A DNA stretch of 64,000 nt from Agromyces agglutinans (GTDB lineage: Bacteria; Actinomycetota; Actinomycetes; Actinomycetales; Microbacteriaceae), in NCBI RefSeq assembly GCF_009647605.1, contig NZ_WJIF01000001.1, positions 521,801-585,800 of the forward strand, in the 5' to 3' direction. The translations under genes were made by a program, and so were the position numbers. Positions 35,958 through 44,945 of the stretch are shown here, one piece after another (the stretch's first letter is position 1; the number at the start of each line of letters is the position of its first letter). The notes under the pieces were generated by a model, which was not told the DNA's origin, did not search any database, and saw only the letters and a program-made list of their open reading frames with translations.

Positions 35958-36700
35958 ACGATCGCGACCTCCACGTCATGCCGAGCGAACGCTTCGGCGG
36001 TCGGTCCGGGCAGTGGAGCATCGGTGATGACGCGGCGCAGCGCGCGAGGCAGGTCGATGCGCCCGGCTCCCGTGCCGGGGAACTTGTCGTGGTCGGCGAG
36101 GACGGTCGCGCGATCACAGGCCGCGACCATTGCCTGCTTGATCGGCACCTGCGCAAGCGTCGTGTCACGAAGGTCACCATCTTCGGTGATGCCGCTGACG
36201 CCTAAGAACGCCTGATCCGCGCGTATGAGGCGAAGGGACTCCGTCGTGAGGAAACCCGAAACGCTGCGATAGACCCGGTCGTAGTCACCCGGCAGCAGAA
36301 CGAGGTGCACTTCCCGCTCGTCGCGCAAGACCTCGTATACGGCCATGTTGGGCGTGATAACCGTGACCCGCCGGCCACGAAGCAATTGCGCGAGCCGAAG
36401 CGTCGTCGTCCCGATGTCCAGAATGATGGTCTGGCCGTCGTGCACACTTTCCGCCGCCGCGCGCGCGATGCGCTCCTTGGCGTCACGATTCACAGACTCG
36501 ACTGCGCCGAACGGGGCGTCGCCATCGCTCACCACCGCGCCACCGTGAGTGCGCTTGAGCAGACCGGCGTGGTCGAGACGCTGCAAGTCGCGCCGAATGG
36601 TGGCGATGCTCGATCCCGTGGCCTGCGCGAGTTCGCTGACCGTAGCCGCCCGCGAACTGCGTAGGTGCTGCAGGATCGCTTGATCACGCACGTCTCTCAT
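35954..36700 (-). CDS. DeoR-family transcriptional regulator
   Basis: A 248-residue regulator. The N-terminal HTH (AILQHLRSSRAATVSELAQATGSSIATIRRDLQRL) carries the DeoR signature ending in RTHGGAV. The effector domain has DIGTTT and VVTPN-like segments (VITPNMAVYEVL) and a C-terminal ADHDKF. Members bind phosphorylated sugars. ATG 36700 is followed by standard family homology; residues before it do not match. It is divergent from the PfkB gene over an operator with 12-bp inverted repeats, so autoregulation plus control of both arms is likely. Confidence 0.92.
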   Translation of the reverse strand: MRDVRDQAILQHLRSSRAATVSELAQATGSSIATIRRDLQRLDHAGLLKRTHGGAVVSDGDAPFGAVESVNRDAKERIARAAAESVHDGQTIILDIGTTTLRLAQLLRGRRVTVITPNMAVYEVLRDEREVHLVLLPGDYDRVYRSVSGFLTTESLRLIRADQAFLGVSGITEDGDLRDTTLAQVPIKQAMVAACDRATVLADHDKFPGTGAGRIDLPRALRRVITDAPLPGPTAEAFARHDVEVAIV

Positions 36701-36718
36701 TGGACCCCAATCTCTACC

Positions 36719-36779
36719 CACAATCGCTCACAACCCGCTCAGGACCGATCAGATTCTAGCGCGATTCTGAGCGATTGTG
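36719..36779. promoter_or_regulatory. Putative DeoR operator: 12-bp inverted repeat pair
   Basis: CACAATCGCTCA at 36719-36730 and its exact complement TGAGCGATTGTG at 36768-36779 flank 37 bp between the divergent DeoR and PfkB genes. A TATAAC -10-like box at 36781-36786 abuts the right arm, so binding there would block PfkB transcription. The half-site AATCGCTCA resembles sites used by DeoR/GlpR-type repressors. No clear -35 is visible. Confidence 0.7.
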
Positions 36780-36823
36780 CTATAACAGGGACGAACCGCT
36801 CGCCGACGAGACGGAGGACCCAT

Positions 36824-37828
36824 ATGGCAGCTGTAGCTGAGGATGCGCCTGCCCCGCGGATGCTCGCCGCAGGGCAGCTCTTTCTCGACGTGGTGTTCTC
36901 CGAACTCGCCGAAGCACCGCGGCCGGGCGAAGAGTGCTGGACCACCTCCTTCGGGTGGGGCCCGGGGGGCGTCGCCAATTACGCCATCACCGCTGCGCGA
37001 CTCGGCGTTCCCACGGTGCTGTGTGCCGACGTCGGCAGCGATCCCATCTCGGCGCTCTTGTGCGCGCGATTGGCGGATGAGGGGATCATCGACGGGACGC
37101 GCGCTCGCACGGATTGGTCGGTCCCGGTGACCGCTGCCATGAACTTCGACGGCGATCGCGCGTTGGTCACCGGCGGTGTTCCCGCCGCACCGTTGGCAGC
37201 ACTGTTGGATTCCGCGCCCGTCACGGAGGTGGCGACGCTTCACCTCGACGGCTCAGTGGCGGCGTGGGTACGATCACGCGCGGCACGCGGTACCCGGGTG
37301 ATCGCCGATGTGGGCTGGGACCCCAGTGTCAGCTGGGATCCCGCGCTCCTCCGGATGCTCGACGGATGCTACGCATTCGTCCCGAATGAGGCGGAAGCCC
37401 TCGCATACACGCGTGCCGACGACGCCCTCGAGGCGGCACATCGGCTGAGCGAGCGGGTGCCGCTGAGCGTGGTAACGCGTGGAGTTCGGGGCGTCGTCGC
37501 CGTCGATTCCTCCACGGGCGACGAGGTCACCACCACGGCTGTTGATGTCCCCTTCGTGGACGCCACCGGGGCTGGAGATGTTTTCGGAGCGGCGCTGGCC
37601 GCGGCGACGTTGGTCGATTGGACTCTGCGCGAGCGTGTCGACTTTGCGTCGCTCGTGGCGGCGATCACCGTTTCACGACCAGGCGGTGCCGGCTCAACAC
37701 CGCTAGGACGCGAGCTTCTGCCGTGGCTCGACGCACATGTAGGAGCGGCTGAGGAGGGCCGCTTCGACTACCTCCGCGACGCGTTCTCCGACGGCGCGCC
37801 GCCCTTCGACACTCGAACCACGTCCTAG
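36824..37828 (+). CDS. PfkB-family carbohydrate kinase
   Basis: A 334-residue ribokinase-like enzyme. The GGVANYAITAARLG motif near the N-terminus and the C-terminal DATGAGDVFGAAL (catalytic Asp and anion hole) are diagnostic. It phosphorylates a sugar or nucleoside with ATP. Strong GGAGG precedes ATG 36824. It is divergent from DeoR-GH4-GH38 and thus belongs to the same regulon. It probably phosphorylates the product released by the glycosidases, but this is inference. Confidence 0.9.
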   Translation: MAAVAEDAPAPRMLAAGQLFLDVVFSELAEAPRPGEECWTTSFGWGPGGVANYAITAARLGVPTVLCADVGSDPISALLCARLADEGIIDGTRARTDWSVPVTAAMNFDGDRALVTGGVPAAPLAALLDSAPVTEVATLHLDGSVAAWVRSRAARGTRVIADVGWDPSVSWDPALLRMLDGCYAFVPNEAEALAYTRADDALEAAHRLSERVPLSVVTRGVRGVVAVDSSTGDEVTTTAVDVPFVDATGAGDVFGAALAAATLVDWTLRERVDFASLVAAITVSRPGGAGSTPLGRELLPWLDAHVGAAEEGRFDYLRDAFSDGAPPFDTRTTS

Positions 37829-37881
37829 CTCCCAGCGAAGGCGTCACTCCCTTTTCATCGAAAGGAATCTCAATTGAGTTG

Positions 37882-38165
37882 TCAAGCTGCGGCGAGTGAG
37901 GTCGAGGCTTCCTGATGCATGGTCGTGCCGTCGCCCAGGAGCGTCCATATCACGTTGATGCGTCCACGTGCGAGGCCGAACATGGCTTGCTTGTGGTCCT
38001 TCTGCTGACGGCCGCTGCGCTCCCAGCAGGCGCCGGATTCGGGGCGGGATCGGGCGGCGACGCCGGCGAAGAGGTATCAGGTGCGCAGCAGGCGCTTGTT
38101 GTAGCGCTTCGCGCGGCGAAGGGTCCCGCTGATGCGGCCGGAATCACCGGGGGTCGTGTCGGCCT
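37882..38165 (-). pseudogene. IS110-family transposase remnant (C-terminal part)
   Basis: The minus strand reads DSGRISGTLRRAKRYNKRLLRT, then a TGA, then YLFAGVAARSRPES and DHKQAMFGLARGRINVIWTLLGDGT before a natural stop at 37882. This is the C-terminal Tnp_20 domain of an IS110 transposase, with one in-frame stop in place of a Cys/Tyr codon. The catalytic RuvC-like DEDD N-terminus is absent, so it is inactive. It lies between the kinase and ABC transporter genes and marks a rearrangement point in the locus. Confidence 0.75.
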
Positions 38166-38417
38166 CCACTCCGCTTCACCGTCGCGGCATCCGCGTGTCC
38201 GTGCTTTCAGATGCTCCCGCCCCAGCGAACAACCACGCCGCCTCGTCCGTACACACCGATCAGATCTCGTCACTCATCAGCGGCCGAGCCGTTGCGGGGC
38301 ATCGGGCGACTACCTCCCAGGCGTCGAACTGGCAACCGCATGGAGCCACACCCGCGATCCCCGGGGCGGCCAGAGGCCTACGACGCTCCGAACCCACACA
38401 ACAGTAAAGGACCGCTC

Positions 38418-39686
38418 ATGTTAATCAGAACCCGCCGTACCCGCTGGGCGGCCGCCCTTGCCGCCATCGCGGTCGCAACTCTCGCCCTCACCAGCTGCAG
38501 CGACTCCGGCGCCGAAGGCGACGAGGAGATTACGCTGTGGACCTGGCCGGGCGGCCTAAGCGAAACCGTGACCTCAGCGGCCGTGAGCGAGTTCCCTGAA
38601 GCCGACCTCGAGGTCTCAACGATCGGCGACGATTTCAAGCAGAAGCTTGTCACAGCCTTCACCGGACGCAGCGGCATTCCCTCCATTACCGGCGTCAAGG
38701 GTGAGGACATGCCCTACTTCCTGCAGGAGGCCGACCTCTTCACCGATCTCAATACGCTGGACATCGACGATCTGCTCGATGATTTCCCCGACTGGAAGAT
38801 CGAAGAAGCCACGACAGCCGACGGCAAACTCATCGGTCTGCCGACCGATATCGGCCCGACCGCGCTGTTTTATCGCACCGACATCCTCGCCGAGGCGGGC
38901 CTACCCACCGACCCCACTGAAGTCGCCGCGGCGACCTCCACCTGGGAGGACTACTTCACCTGGGGTGAGCAGCTGAAGGCTCGCACGGGAACGTTTCTCG
39001 AGGTCTCTCTCAGTGATGTTTTCAACAAGGCCATGGGGCAAGGCGAAACGAAGTTCGTCGCGGAGAACGGCGATTTCCTCGGCGACACCGACACGGTTCG
39101 CGCCGCGTGGGATCTGGCAATCGATGCGTGGGACCGAGGCATCGTCGCCGGCATCCAAGACGGGAGCACCGATTGGGCGTCAGCGGTCAGCAACGGCACC
39201 CTCCCCACCCTTCTCGGCGCGGCCTGGTACCAAGGCGACATCAAGAGCAACGCTCCCGACACCAGCAGTTTGTGGAAGGTGACAGCGATGCCGGGCGGTC
39301 CGGCCAACATCGGCGGGTCGTTCCTCACGATCCCCGCTGCCACAGAGGACAAGGAAGCGGCGCTGGAGATCATCAAGTTTCTTGTGAGCCCCGAGAATCA
39401 GGCGACCACGTACAGCGAGATCGGTAACTTTCCCTCGTCGATCTCAGCGATCGACGCCCCTGCGCTGCAAGAGCCAGACGAGTTCTTCGGCGGGCAGGTC
39501 ACGACCGACGTCTTTCGCGAGGCCTCCGAGAACATGCCCACGAACTACACCAGCCCCATCGACAACGAGGTATCCGCGCCTTACTTCACTGAACTGATCA
39601 ACATCGAATCTCTCGGCAAGGATCCTGAACAAGCCTGGGACGACGCCGTCGCGGCCGCGAAGCAGGTGTGGGAGACCGCCCAGTGA
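38418..39686 (+). CDS. Sugar ABC transporter substrate-binding lipoprotein
   Basis: A 422-residue protein with a lipoprotein signal: basic start RTRRTRW, hydrophobic core and lipobox LTSC with Cys near residue 27. The mature part (ITLWTWPGG, GRSGIPSITGVKGEDMPYFLQEADLFTDLN, LPTDIGPTALFYRTDILAEAGLP and WYQGDIK) matches family 1 solute-binding proteins of the CUT1 type for oligosaccharides. It is the first gene of the SBP-permease-permease operon; AAAGGA precedes ATG 38418. Confidence 0.93.
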   Translation: MLIRTRRTRWAAALAAIAVATLALTSCSDSGAEGDEEITLWTWPGGLSETVTSAAVSEFPEADLEVSTIGDDFKQKLVTAFTGRSGIPSITGVKGEDMPYFLQEADLFTDLNTLDIDDLLDDFPDWKIEEATTADGKLIGLPTDIGPTALFYRTDILAEAGLPTDPTEVAAATSTWEDYFTWGEQLKARTGTFLEVSLSDVFNKAMGQGETKFVAENGDFLGDTDTVRAAWDLAIDAWDRGIVAGIQDGSTDWASAVSNGTLPTLLGAAWYQGDIKSNAPDTSSLWKVTAMPGGPANIGGSFLTIPAATEDKEAALEIIKFLVSPENQATTYSEIGNFPSSISAIDAPALQEPDEFFGGQVTTDVFREASENMPTNYTSPIDNEVSAPYFTELINIESLGKDPEQAWDDAVAAAKQVWETAQ

Positions 39687-40648
39687 CGTCCATCACCCGG
39701 ATCACGGCTGCAGGAATGCGGCCGCGAGGAGGCCCGCCTCGCCGCGGGGCGATCCGATACTGGCCAATGTACGCGGCCATCGCTCCGTTCTTCCTTCTCT
39801 TCCTCGCATTCGGAGTCTTCCCGACCGCCTATTCGCTCGTCCTATCGTTCCAGGACTGGAACGGGCTCGGCGCCCCCGAGTGGGTCGGGACCAGCAATTT
39901 CGAGCGGCTGTTCACGGACGGGACATTCTGGCTCGCGGTACGCAACACCTTCGTGATCTTCGTCCTGTCGACCTTTCCGATGCTCGCAATCGCCATCACG
40001 ATCGCCGCCATGCTGAACAACGCCGTCCGCTACAGCACAGCATTCCGTATCGCCTATTTCGTTCCGAACATCACGTCCGTGGTCGCGATGGCGGTACTTT
40101 TCGGGTCGATCTTCAGCGACAACTTCGGCCTGGCCAACGCGGCACTCAACGCCGTAGGACTCCCCGACATCCCGTGGCTGTCGACGCCGCTTGGCATCCA
40201 AGTGACGATCGCCATCCTCATCACGTACCAATGGACCGGCTACAACGCCATCATCCTCCTTGCTGGTATGCAGTCGATCGGGACCGAGATCTATGAGGCC
40301 GCGAAGCTCGACGGCGCCGGTCCGATCCGGAGTTTCTTCTGGATGACGCTCCCGCTCCTGCGCCCCACCATCCTCTTCGTGCTCGTCATATCAACGATCA
40401 CCGGTCTGCAGAGTTTCACCGAAGCGCAGGTGTTGACCTCCACCGCGAGCACCACTAACCCCAACAGCGGCGGCGCGGGTCAGGGCGGCCTCACGATGGT
40501 CCTGTACTTCTACCAGCAGGCGTTCAGCTACTCCCGATTCGGCTACGGCGCCGCGATCGCGTGGGGCGTCTTCTTGATCGTGGTTGTCTTCACCATCATC
40601 AGCTGGCGTTTTGTCGCAGGGCGCAGAGAGGACAAGCTCAGCGGATGA
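39683..40648 (+). CDS. Sugar ABC transporter permease (MalF-type)
   Basis: A 321-residue permease with six membrane helices and the EAA loop, EIYEAAKLDGAGPIRSFFWMTLPLLRP, which docks the ATPase. GTG 39683 overlaps the binding-protein stop (GTGA). It pairs with the next permease to form the channel. Confidence 0.94.
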   Translation: MTSITRITAAGMRPRGGPPRRGAIRYWPMYAAIAPFFLLFLAFGVFPTAYSLVLSFQDWNGLGAPEWVGTSNFERLFTDGTFWLAVRNTFVIFVLSTFPMLAIAITIAAMLNNAVRYSTAFRIAYFVPNITSVVAMAVLFGSIFSDNFGLANAALNAVGLPDIPWLSTPLGIQVTIAILITYQWTGYNAIILLAGMQSIGTEIYEAAKLDGAGPIRSFFWMTLPLLRPTILFVLVISTITGLQSFTEAQVLTSTASTTNPNSGGAGQGGLTMVLYFYQQAFSYSRFGYGAAIAWGVFLIVVVFTIISWRFVAGRREDKLSG

Positions 40649-41538
40649 CCTCCACACGGCTTCCGGTCACGGTGACCGAGAGTATCGTCACGGCCTACGA
40701 ACCCCGGAGGTCGCAGCGACGATCGACGCCACCTCAGATCGTCATGTACATCGTGTTGACTATCGGGGCAGTCGTGTCGATCTTCCCCCTCTACTGGCTG
40801 CTCGTCATGGCCAGCAACGCCACCGGCGACATCTACAAGTCGCCCCCGACGTTCGTCCCCGGCCCGCGGCTCTTCGAGAACGTCGCCATGGTGTTCACGC
40901 GTATCGATTTCGCCGGCGCTCTCCTGAACACCATTATCGTCGCGAGTTCAGTCACCTTCCTCGTCTTGGTGCTGGACTCCCTCGCAGCTTTCGCCTTCGC
41001 GAAGTTCGACTTTCCGCTCCGGCGGACCCTGTTCACGATCACGCTCGTGACGTTCATGCTCCCCATGCAATTGGCCGTCATCCCCCAATTCATCACGATG
41101 ACCAACCTGGGCTGGGTTGGGGAACTCCAAGCCCTTATCGTGCCGGCCGCGGCGAACGCGTTCGGAATCTTCTGGCTGCGGCAGTACATAGTGTCCGCCA
41201 TCCCCGACGAGCTGATGGACGCTTCGGTTCTCGACGGCGCGGGGTTCTTCCGACAGTGGTTCGCCGTCTGTCTTCCGCTGATTCGGCCAGGTCTGGGCTT
41301 CCTGGGGATCTACACATTCATCACGGCATGGAATGACTACATGTGGCCACTCGTCGTCCTCACTGACCCTCACCGTCTCACGCTCCAGGTGGCGACGGCT
41401 CAGCTCAAGTCCGCCTTCGGGCAGGACTACGGCATGGTCATGGCCGGCGCACTGCTCTCCGTGCTCCCGCTGCTGGTCGTGTTCCTCCTAGGCGCTCGAC
41501 AGTTCGTTGGCGATATCGCGAAGGGGGCCATACGATGA
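40645..41538 (+). CDS. Sugar ABC transporter permease (MalG-type)
   Basis: A 297-residue permease with the EAA-like loop IPDELMDASVLDGAGFFRQWFAVCLPLIRPG and C-terminal helix pattern typical of MalG partners. ATG 40645 overlaps the first permease stop (ATGA). No ATP-binding subunit follows, so a shared MsmK/UgpC-type ATPase elsewhere is presumably used, as is common in Actinobacteria. Confidence 0.94.
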   Translation: MTSTRLPVTVTESIVTAYEPRRSQRRSTPPQIVMYIVLTIGAVVSIFPLYWLLVMASNATGDIYKSPPTFVPGPRLFENVAMVFTRIDFAGALLNTIIVASSVTFLVLVLDSLAAFAFAKFDFPLRRTLFTITLVTFMLPMQLAVIPQFITMTNLGWVGELQALIVPAAANAFGIFWLRQYIVSAIPDELMDASVLDGAGFFRQWFAVCLPLIRPGLGFLGIYTFITAWNDYMWPLVVLTDPHRLTLQVATAQLKSAFGQDYGMVMAGALLSVLPLLVVFLLGARQFVGDIAKGAIR

Positions 41539-41575
41539 CCCGCAACAGCCGTGCGATGTGGCGAGGGGGGCTTTC

Positions 41576-43528
41576 ATGACTCCGGTGGAGATCGCCCGCG
41601 GTATATGGCGCATCGCAGACACCTGCGCGGTATACCTCATCATCGACCCCGATAAACCCTCGGGGGAACGCGATGCGATAGCCATCGATTTCGGGTCGGG
41701 GCGTGCCCTCGACCATCTCGCTGAACTCGGTATCCGCTCGCTCACCGACGTGCTCATGACCCATCATCACCGCGACCAGGGGCAAGGGCTGCCGCGCGCG
41801 GTCGCAATAGGCGCACGCATCCACGTCCCGCCAGTCGAGGTGGAGTTGTTCGAACAAGTCGAGTTGATGTGGGAGGGCCGCCAACTCGACAACGACTACA
41901 ACCTCCGCCAGGACCGATTCTCGCTGCTGGAATCCGTTCCCGTCCACGCGACGGTTCCCGAGTATCGCGCGTTGGTGTTCGAGGCCGCCACCTTGCGTGT
42001 GCTCCCCGCTCCGGGGCACACCATCGGATCCGTGGCCTACCTTCTCGAGCGGGACGGCGAGCGTATCGCGTTCACCGGTGATCTCATCTACGCGCCAGGA
42101 AAGGTTTGGTCCCTCGCCGCAACCCAGTGGTCCTACCGGTTCAACGAGGGGCCCGCGATGACTGTCCTCAGCTGCATCCTGCTCGAGCGTGAGAAGCCAT
42201 CGATGCTCGCCCCCTCGCATGGCGACGTCATTCGCGACGCACAAGCCGCTCTCGCACGACTCGCCGATGCGATGCAGGACTATGTCGACAGGCGCAGCGC
42301 TGAACCCTGTAACCTCGCCGATCTCCTCGACCATCCCTTCGTCACGCTTGCGCCGCATCTCTTGCTCAACCGCACCTCGATGTCGAGTTCCTACGTGCTG
42401 CTGTCGGACACCGGCGAGGCGCTCGTTGTCGATTACGGCTACGACATGTCGACCGGTATCGCACCCGGCCAGGAGCGAGCGGCGCGGCGCCCTTGGCTCG
42501 CTTCATTGGCAGCGCTGCGGCGTGACCACGGCGTGACGAAAATCACGGTCGCGCTCCCGACGCACTATCACGACGACCACGTCGCGGGAATGCCGCTCCT
42601 CCGCGACGTCGAGGGGACTCAGCTGTGGGTCCCCGAGAACGTCGCACCGACGATGGCGAACCCCTGGCGGGAAGATCTCCCGTGCCAGTGGTACGACCCG
42701 ATCGTCGCGGATCGCGTCCTCGCGCTCGACGCGCCTTTCCGGTGGAACGAGTACGAGTTCACTGCGCACGCACTCCCCGGGCACACTCTCTACGCCGTCG
42801 CCTATAGCCTCGTCGTGGACGGCATCACGGTTGCATTCACGGGAGACCAGACCGAGAGACTGGATGACCCCGACAGCCATCGCGACATCACGAACTATCA
42901 GTACCGCAACCTCTTCCGACTCGGCGATTACACCCGAAGCGCCGCACTCTTCCAGCGGATCGCGCCCGGCCTGATCGCCTCGGGGCATTGGGATCCGAGA
43001 TGGACGGATGCCGCGTACTTCGACTCTCTCGTCCAACTGGGACAGGAAACGGACGCCGTACATCGTGGCCTGCTCCCTCTCGACGACATCTCGATCGGAC
43101 CCGACGGGCAGACCGCACGAATCGTGCCATACCGGGCGCAGGCGCGGTGCGGGGAAACGCTCAACTTCGCAGTGAGGGTTCGAAATCCTCTGCCGGCCGA
43201 AGCAGCTGTTCGCCTGAGTGTTGTCGTGCCGCCGGACTGGCAGTCCTCTGAGCACGAATTCGTGACGCGATTGGCATCCGGCGACGACGTCACCATCGAA
43301 TTCAGCGTTGTGGCCGCTACCCCTGGCCGTCGGCAGCGGATGGCCGTCGACGTCACGATCGGTGAACTGCTGCTCGGCCAGCATGCTGAGGCCCTTGTCG
43401 ACGTCGTGGCAGTGGACGCGGATGCCGCCGCCCCAACCGCGGGAGCCGCTCGCACGGATCGCCCCGACGAGGATGGTCCGGCGACGCCGACTGCGCAACA
43501 ACGCGCATCGCCGCGACGATCTCGATGA
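41576..43528 (+). CDS. Tandem metallo-beta-lactamase-fold protein with C-terminal beta domain
   Basis: A 650-residue protein. Domain 1 (about 1-240) has MTHHHRDQG at 61-69, where the usual final His of HxHxDH is Gln68, plus a later GHTIGS and TGDLIY. Domain 2 (about 280-500) has the complete THYHDDHVAGM, GHTLYAV and TGDQTE. The last 110 residues look like an Ig-like beta domain (VRVRNPLPAEAAVRLSVVVPPDW) and end in a disordered tail. GCGAGGGGGG precedes ATG 41576, 37 nt behind the permease. The substrate is unknown; placement suggests hydrolysis of a compound brought in by the transporter. Confidence 0.8.
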   Translation: MTPVEIARGIWRIADTCAVYLIIDPDKPSGERDAIAIDFGSGRALDHLAELGIRSLTDVLMTHHHRDQGQGLPRAVAIGARIHVPPVEVELFEQVELMWEGRQLDNDYNLRQDRFSLLESVPVHATVPEYRALVFEAATLRVLPAPGHTIGSVAYLLERDGERIAFTGDLIYAPGKVWSLAATQWSYRFNEGPAMTVLSCILLEREKPSMLAPSHGDVIRDAQAALARLADAMQDYVDRRSAEPCNLADLLDHPFVTLAPHLLLNRTSMSSSYVLLSDTGEALVVDYGYDMSTGIAPGQERAARRPWLASLAALRRDHGVTKITVALPTHYHDDHVAGMPLLRDVEGTQLWVPENVAPTMANPWREDLPCQWYDPIVADRVLALDAPFRWNEYEFTAHALPGHTLYAVAYSLVVDGITVAFTGDQTERLDDPDSHRDITNYQYRNLFRLGDYTRSAALFQRIAPGLIASGHWDPRWTDAAYFDSLVQLGQETDAVHRGLLPLDDISIGPDGQTARIVPYRAQARCGETLNFAVRVRNPLPAEAAVRLSVVVPPDWQSSEHEFVTRLASGDDVTIEFSVVAATPGRRQRMAVDVTIGELLLGQHAEALVDVVAVDADAAAPTAGAARTDRPDEDGPATPTAQQRASPRRSR

Positions 43529-43700
43529 TCCATGCGAGCCCGAGTAGCAGCGCGCCCCCCGCCCTCGCCGGAGGGTCGCGCGGTTGACGTGGTCCATCGC
43601 CACCACGGATGTGCAGGACTATCGGCAAGACGTGTGGATGCGTTCTTGATCTAAGTGACGGCAGTCGCGTTGCACGCCGTCGAGAACATGAGACGGGATT

Positions 43701-44507
43701 ATGACCCTTACAAACGTGCGCGTCGGCATGGCGCAGATGCTCGTCCAACCCGGGCAACGGGACCACAACCTCTCCCGAGCGATCGAAATGATCCGCGGAG
43801 CAGCGGCGGCCGGGTGCGACATCGTCGTCCTGCCAGAATGCCTCGACCTGGGATGGACACATGACAGCGCCCGCAGCGAAGCCACTGCTGTGCCGGGAGC
43901 TATCACCGACGCTCTTAGCTTCGCCGCCGTCGAAAACGACATCCTGGTCGCTGCAGGGCTGACAGAACGATCAGGCGGACGGATCTACAATGCCGCGGTG
44001 CTCATCTCTGCTCAGGGAGAGATTCTGCTGCACCATCGCAAGATCAGTGAGTTGGACTTCGCGAAGAACCTGTACTCGGTGGGCTCATCGCTCGCTGTCG
44101 CCGATACATCCATCGGCAGAGTCGGCCTGAACATCTGCGCCGACAACTCCCTTTCTTCACGGGCCCTTGGCCAGACCCTCGGACACATGGGCGCACAGCT
44201 CATCGTGTCCCCATGCTCTTGGGCCGTACCGCCTGACCATGACAATGTGGCCGATCCCTACGGTGGCCCGTGGCACGAATCGTACAGTTCCCTGGCCGAC
44301 GCCTTCGGTCTCGCGATCGTCGGCGTCAGCAATGTGGGGCCGGTCGTCGGCGGAGACTGGAACGGCTGGCGGTGCATCGGCAACTCGCTCGCTATTGGAC
44401 CCGACGGCAACGTCCTGGTGAAAGGTCCGTACGGCGAACAAGCAGAGGAGCTGCTGATTGCCACCGTACCGCTGGACACGTCGGCGCAACCGAGCTCCCC
44501 GGCCTGA
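43701..44507 (+). CDS. Carbon-nitrogen hydrolase (nitrilase superfamily amidase)
   Basis: A 268-residue enzyme with the complete Glu-Lys-Cys set: E46 in VVLPECLDLGW, K114 in LLHHRKISELDF and C146 in GLNICADNS. Members hydrolyse amides, carbamoyl groups or nitriles. It is the last gene of the catabolic locus, 172 nt after the tandem MBL gene on the same strand. Together with that hydrolase it suggests that the imported substrate carries an amide or N-acyl group. Start ATG 43701 follows GAGACGGGATT. Confidence 0.9.
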   Translation: MTLTNVRVGMAQMLVQPGQRDHNLSRAIEMIRGAAAAGCDIVVLPECLDLGWTHDSARSEATAVPGAITDALSFAAVENDILVAAGLTERSGGRIYNAAVLISAQGEILLHHRKISELDFAKNLYSVGSSLAVADTSIGRVGLNICADNSLSSRALGQTLGHMGAQLIVSPCSWAVPPDHDNVADPYGGPWHESYSSLADAFGLAIVGVSNVGPVVGGDWNGWRCIGNSLAIGPDGNVLVKGPYGEQAEELLIATVPLDTSAQPSSPA

Positions 44508-44554
44508 GGAGTATCGACTGACACGTCGCCCGCCGTTATTCGGATGCCGTCCGA

Positions 44555-44945
44555 TCAGCAAACCTCGACCCATGCGCGCGCGTCAGTCGCCATGCGCTTC
44601 CGTGCGGCAGAGAGGCGAGGATCCTTTCTCGGGTTCTTCGCGACATTGATCGGAGGACACCACTCACGGATCACGAGGGTTTCCACCGAATCGAGGACAA
44701 TTCGCTCGGAAGGACGCGGCCATGTGGAGAGGGTGAGGTTCCGATTCATCCACTCCGAGAGCCGAACTTCGCCATCCTCCGAGATGCCGAAGTTCGCGAA
44801 GTAGCCAGGCTTGGCTCTGTTCCGAGGCTGCGCCATCAGGCCAAGCTGCTCGCGGAGGAGCGCAGCGAATGACCGTCGCACCGTGGCCGAGCCAGTCTTC
44901 CCCTCACCGAAATGAGTTCGGACGTTCGCGCAGGTCGCGAAGCGC
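44555..44945 (-). pseudogene. GIY-YIG nuclease-like gene, 5' truncated by IS3 insertion
   Basis: The C-terminal 125 residues on the minus strand are intact (THFGEGKTGSATVRRSFAALLRE, LSEWMNRNLTLSTWP and VIREWCPPINVAKNP, with RLSAARKR near the end). They resemble the GIY-YIG/excinuclease-like family present in many actinobacterial accessory regions. The N-terminal GIY-YIG catalytic half is missing: at about 44945 the frame runs into IS3 sequence. So it is a truncation product. Confidence 0.6.
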
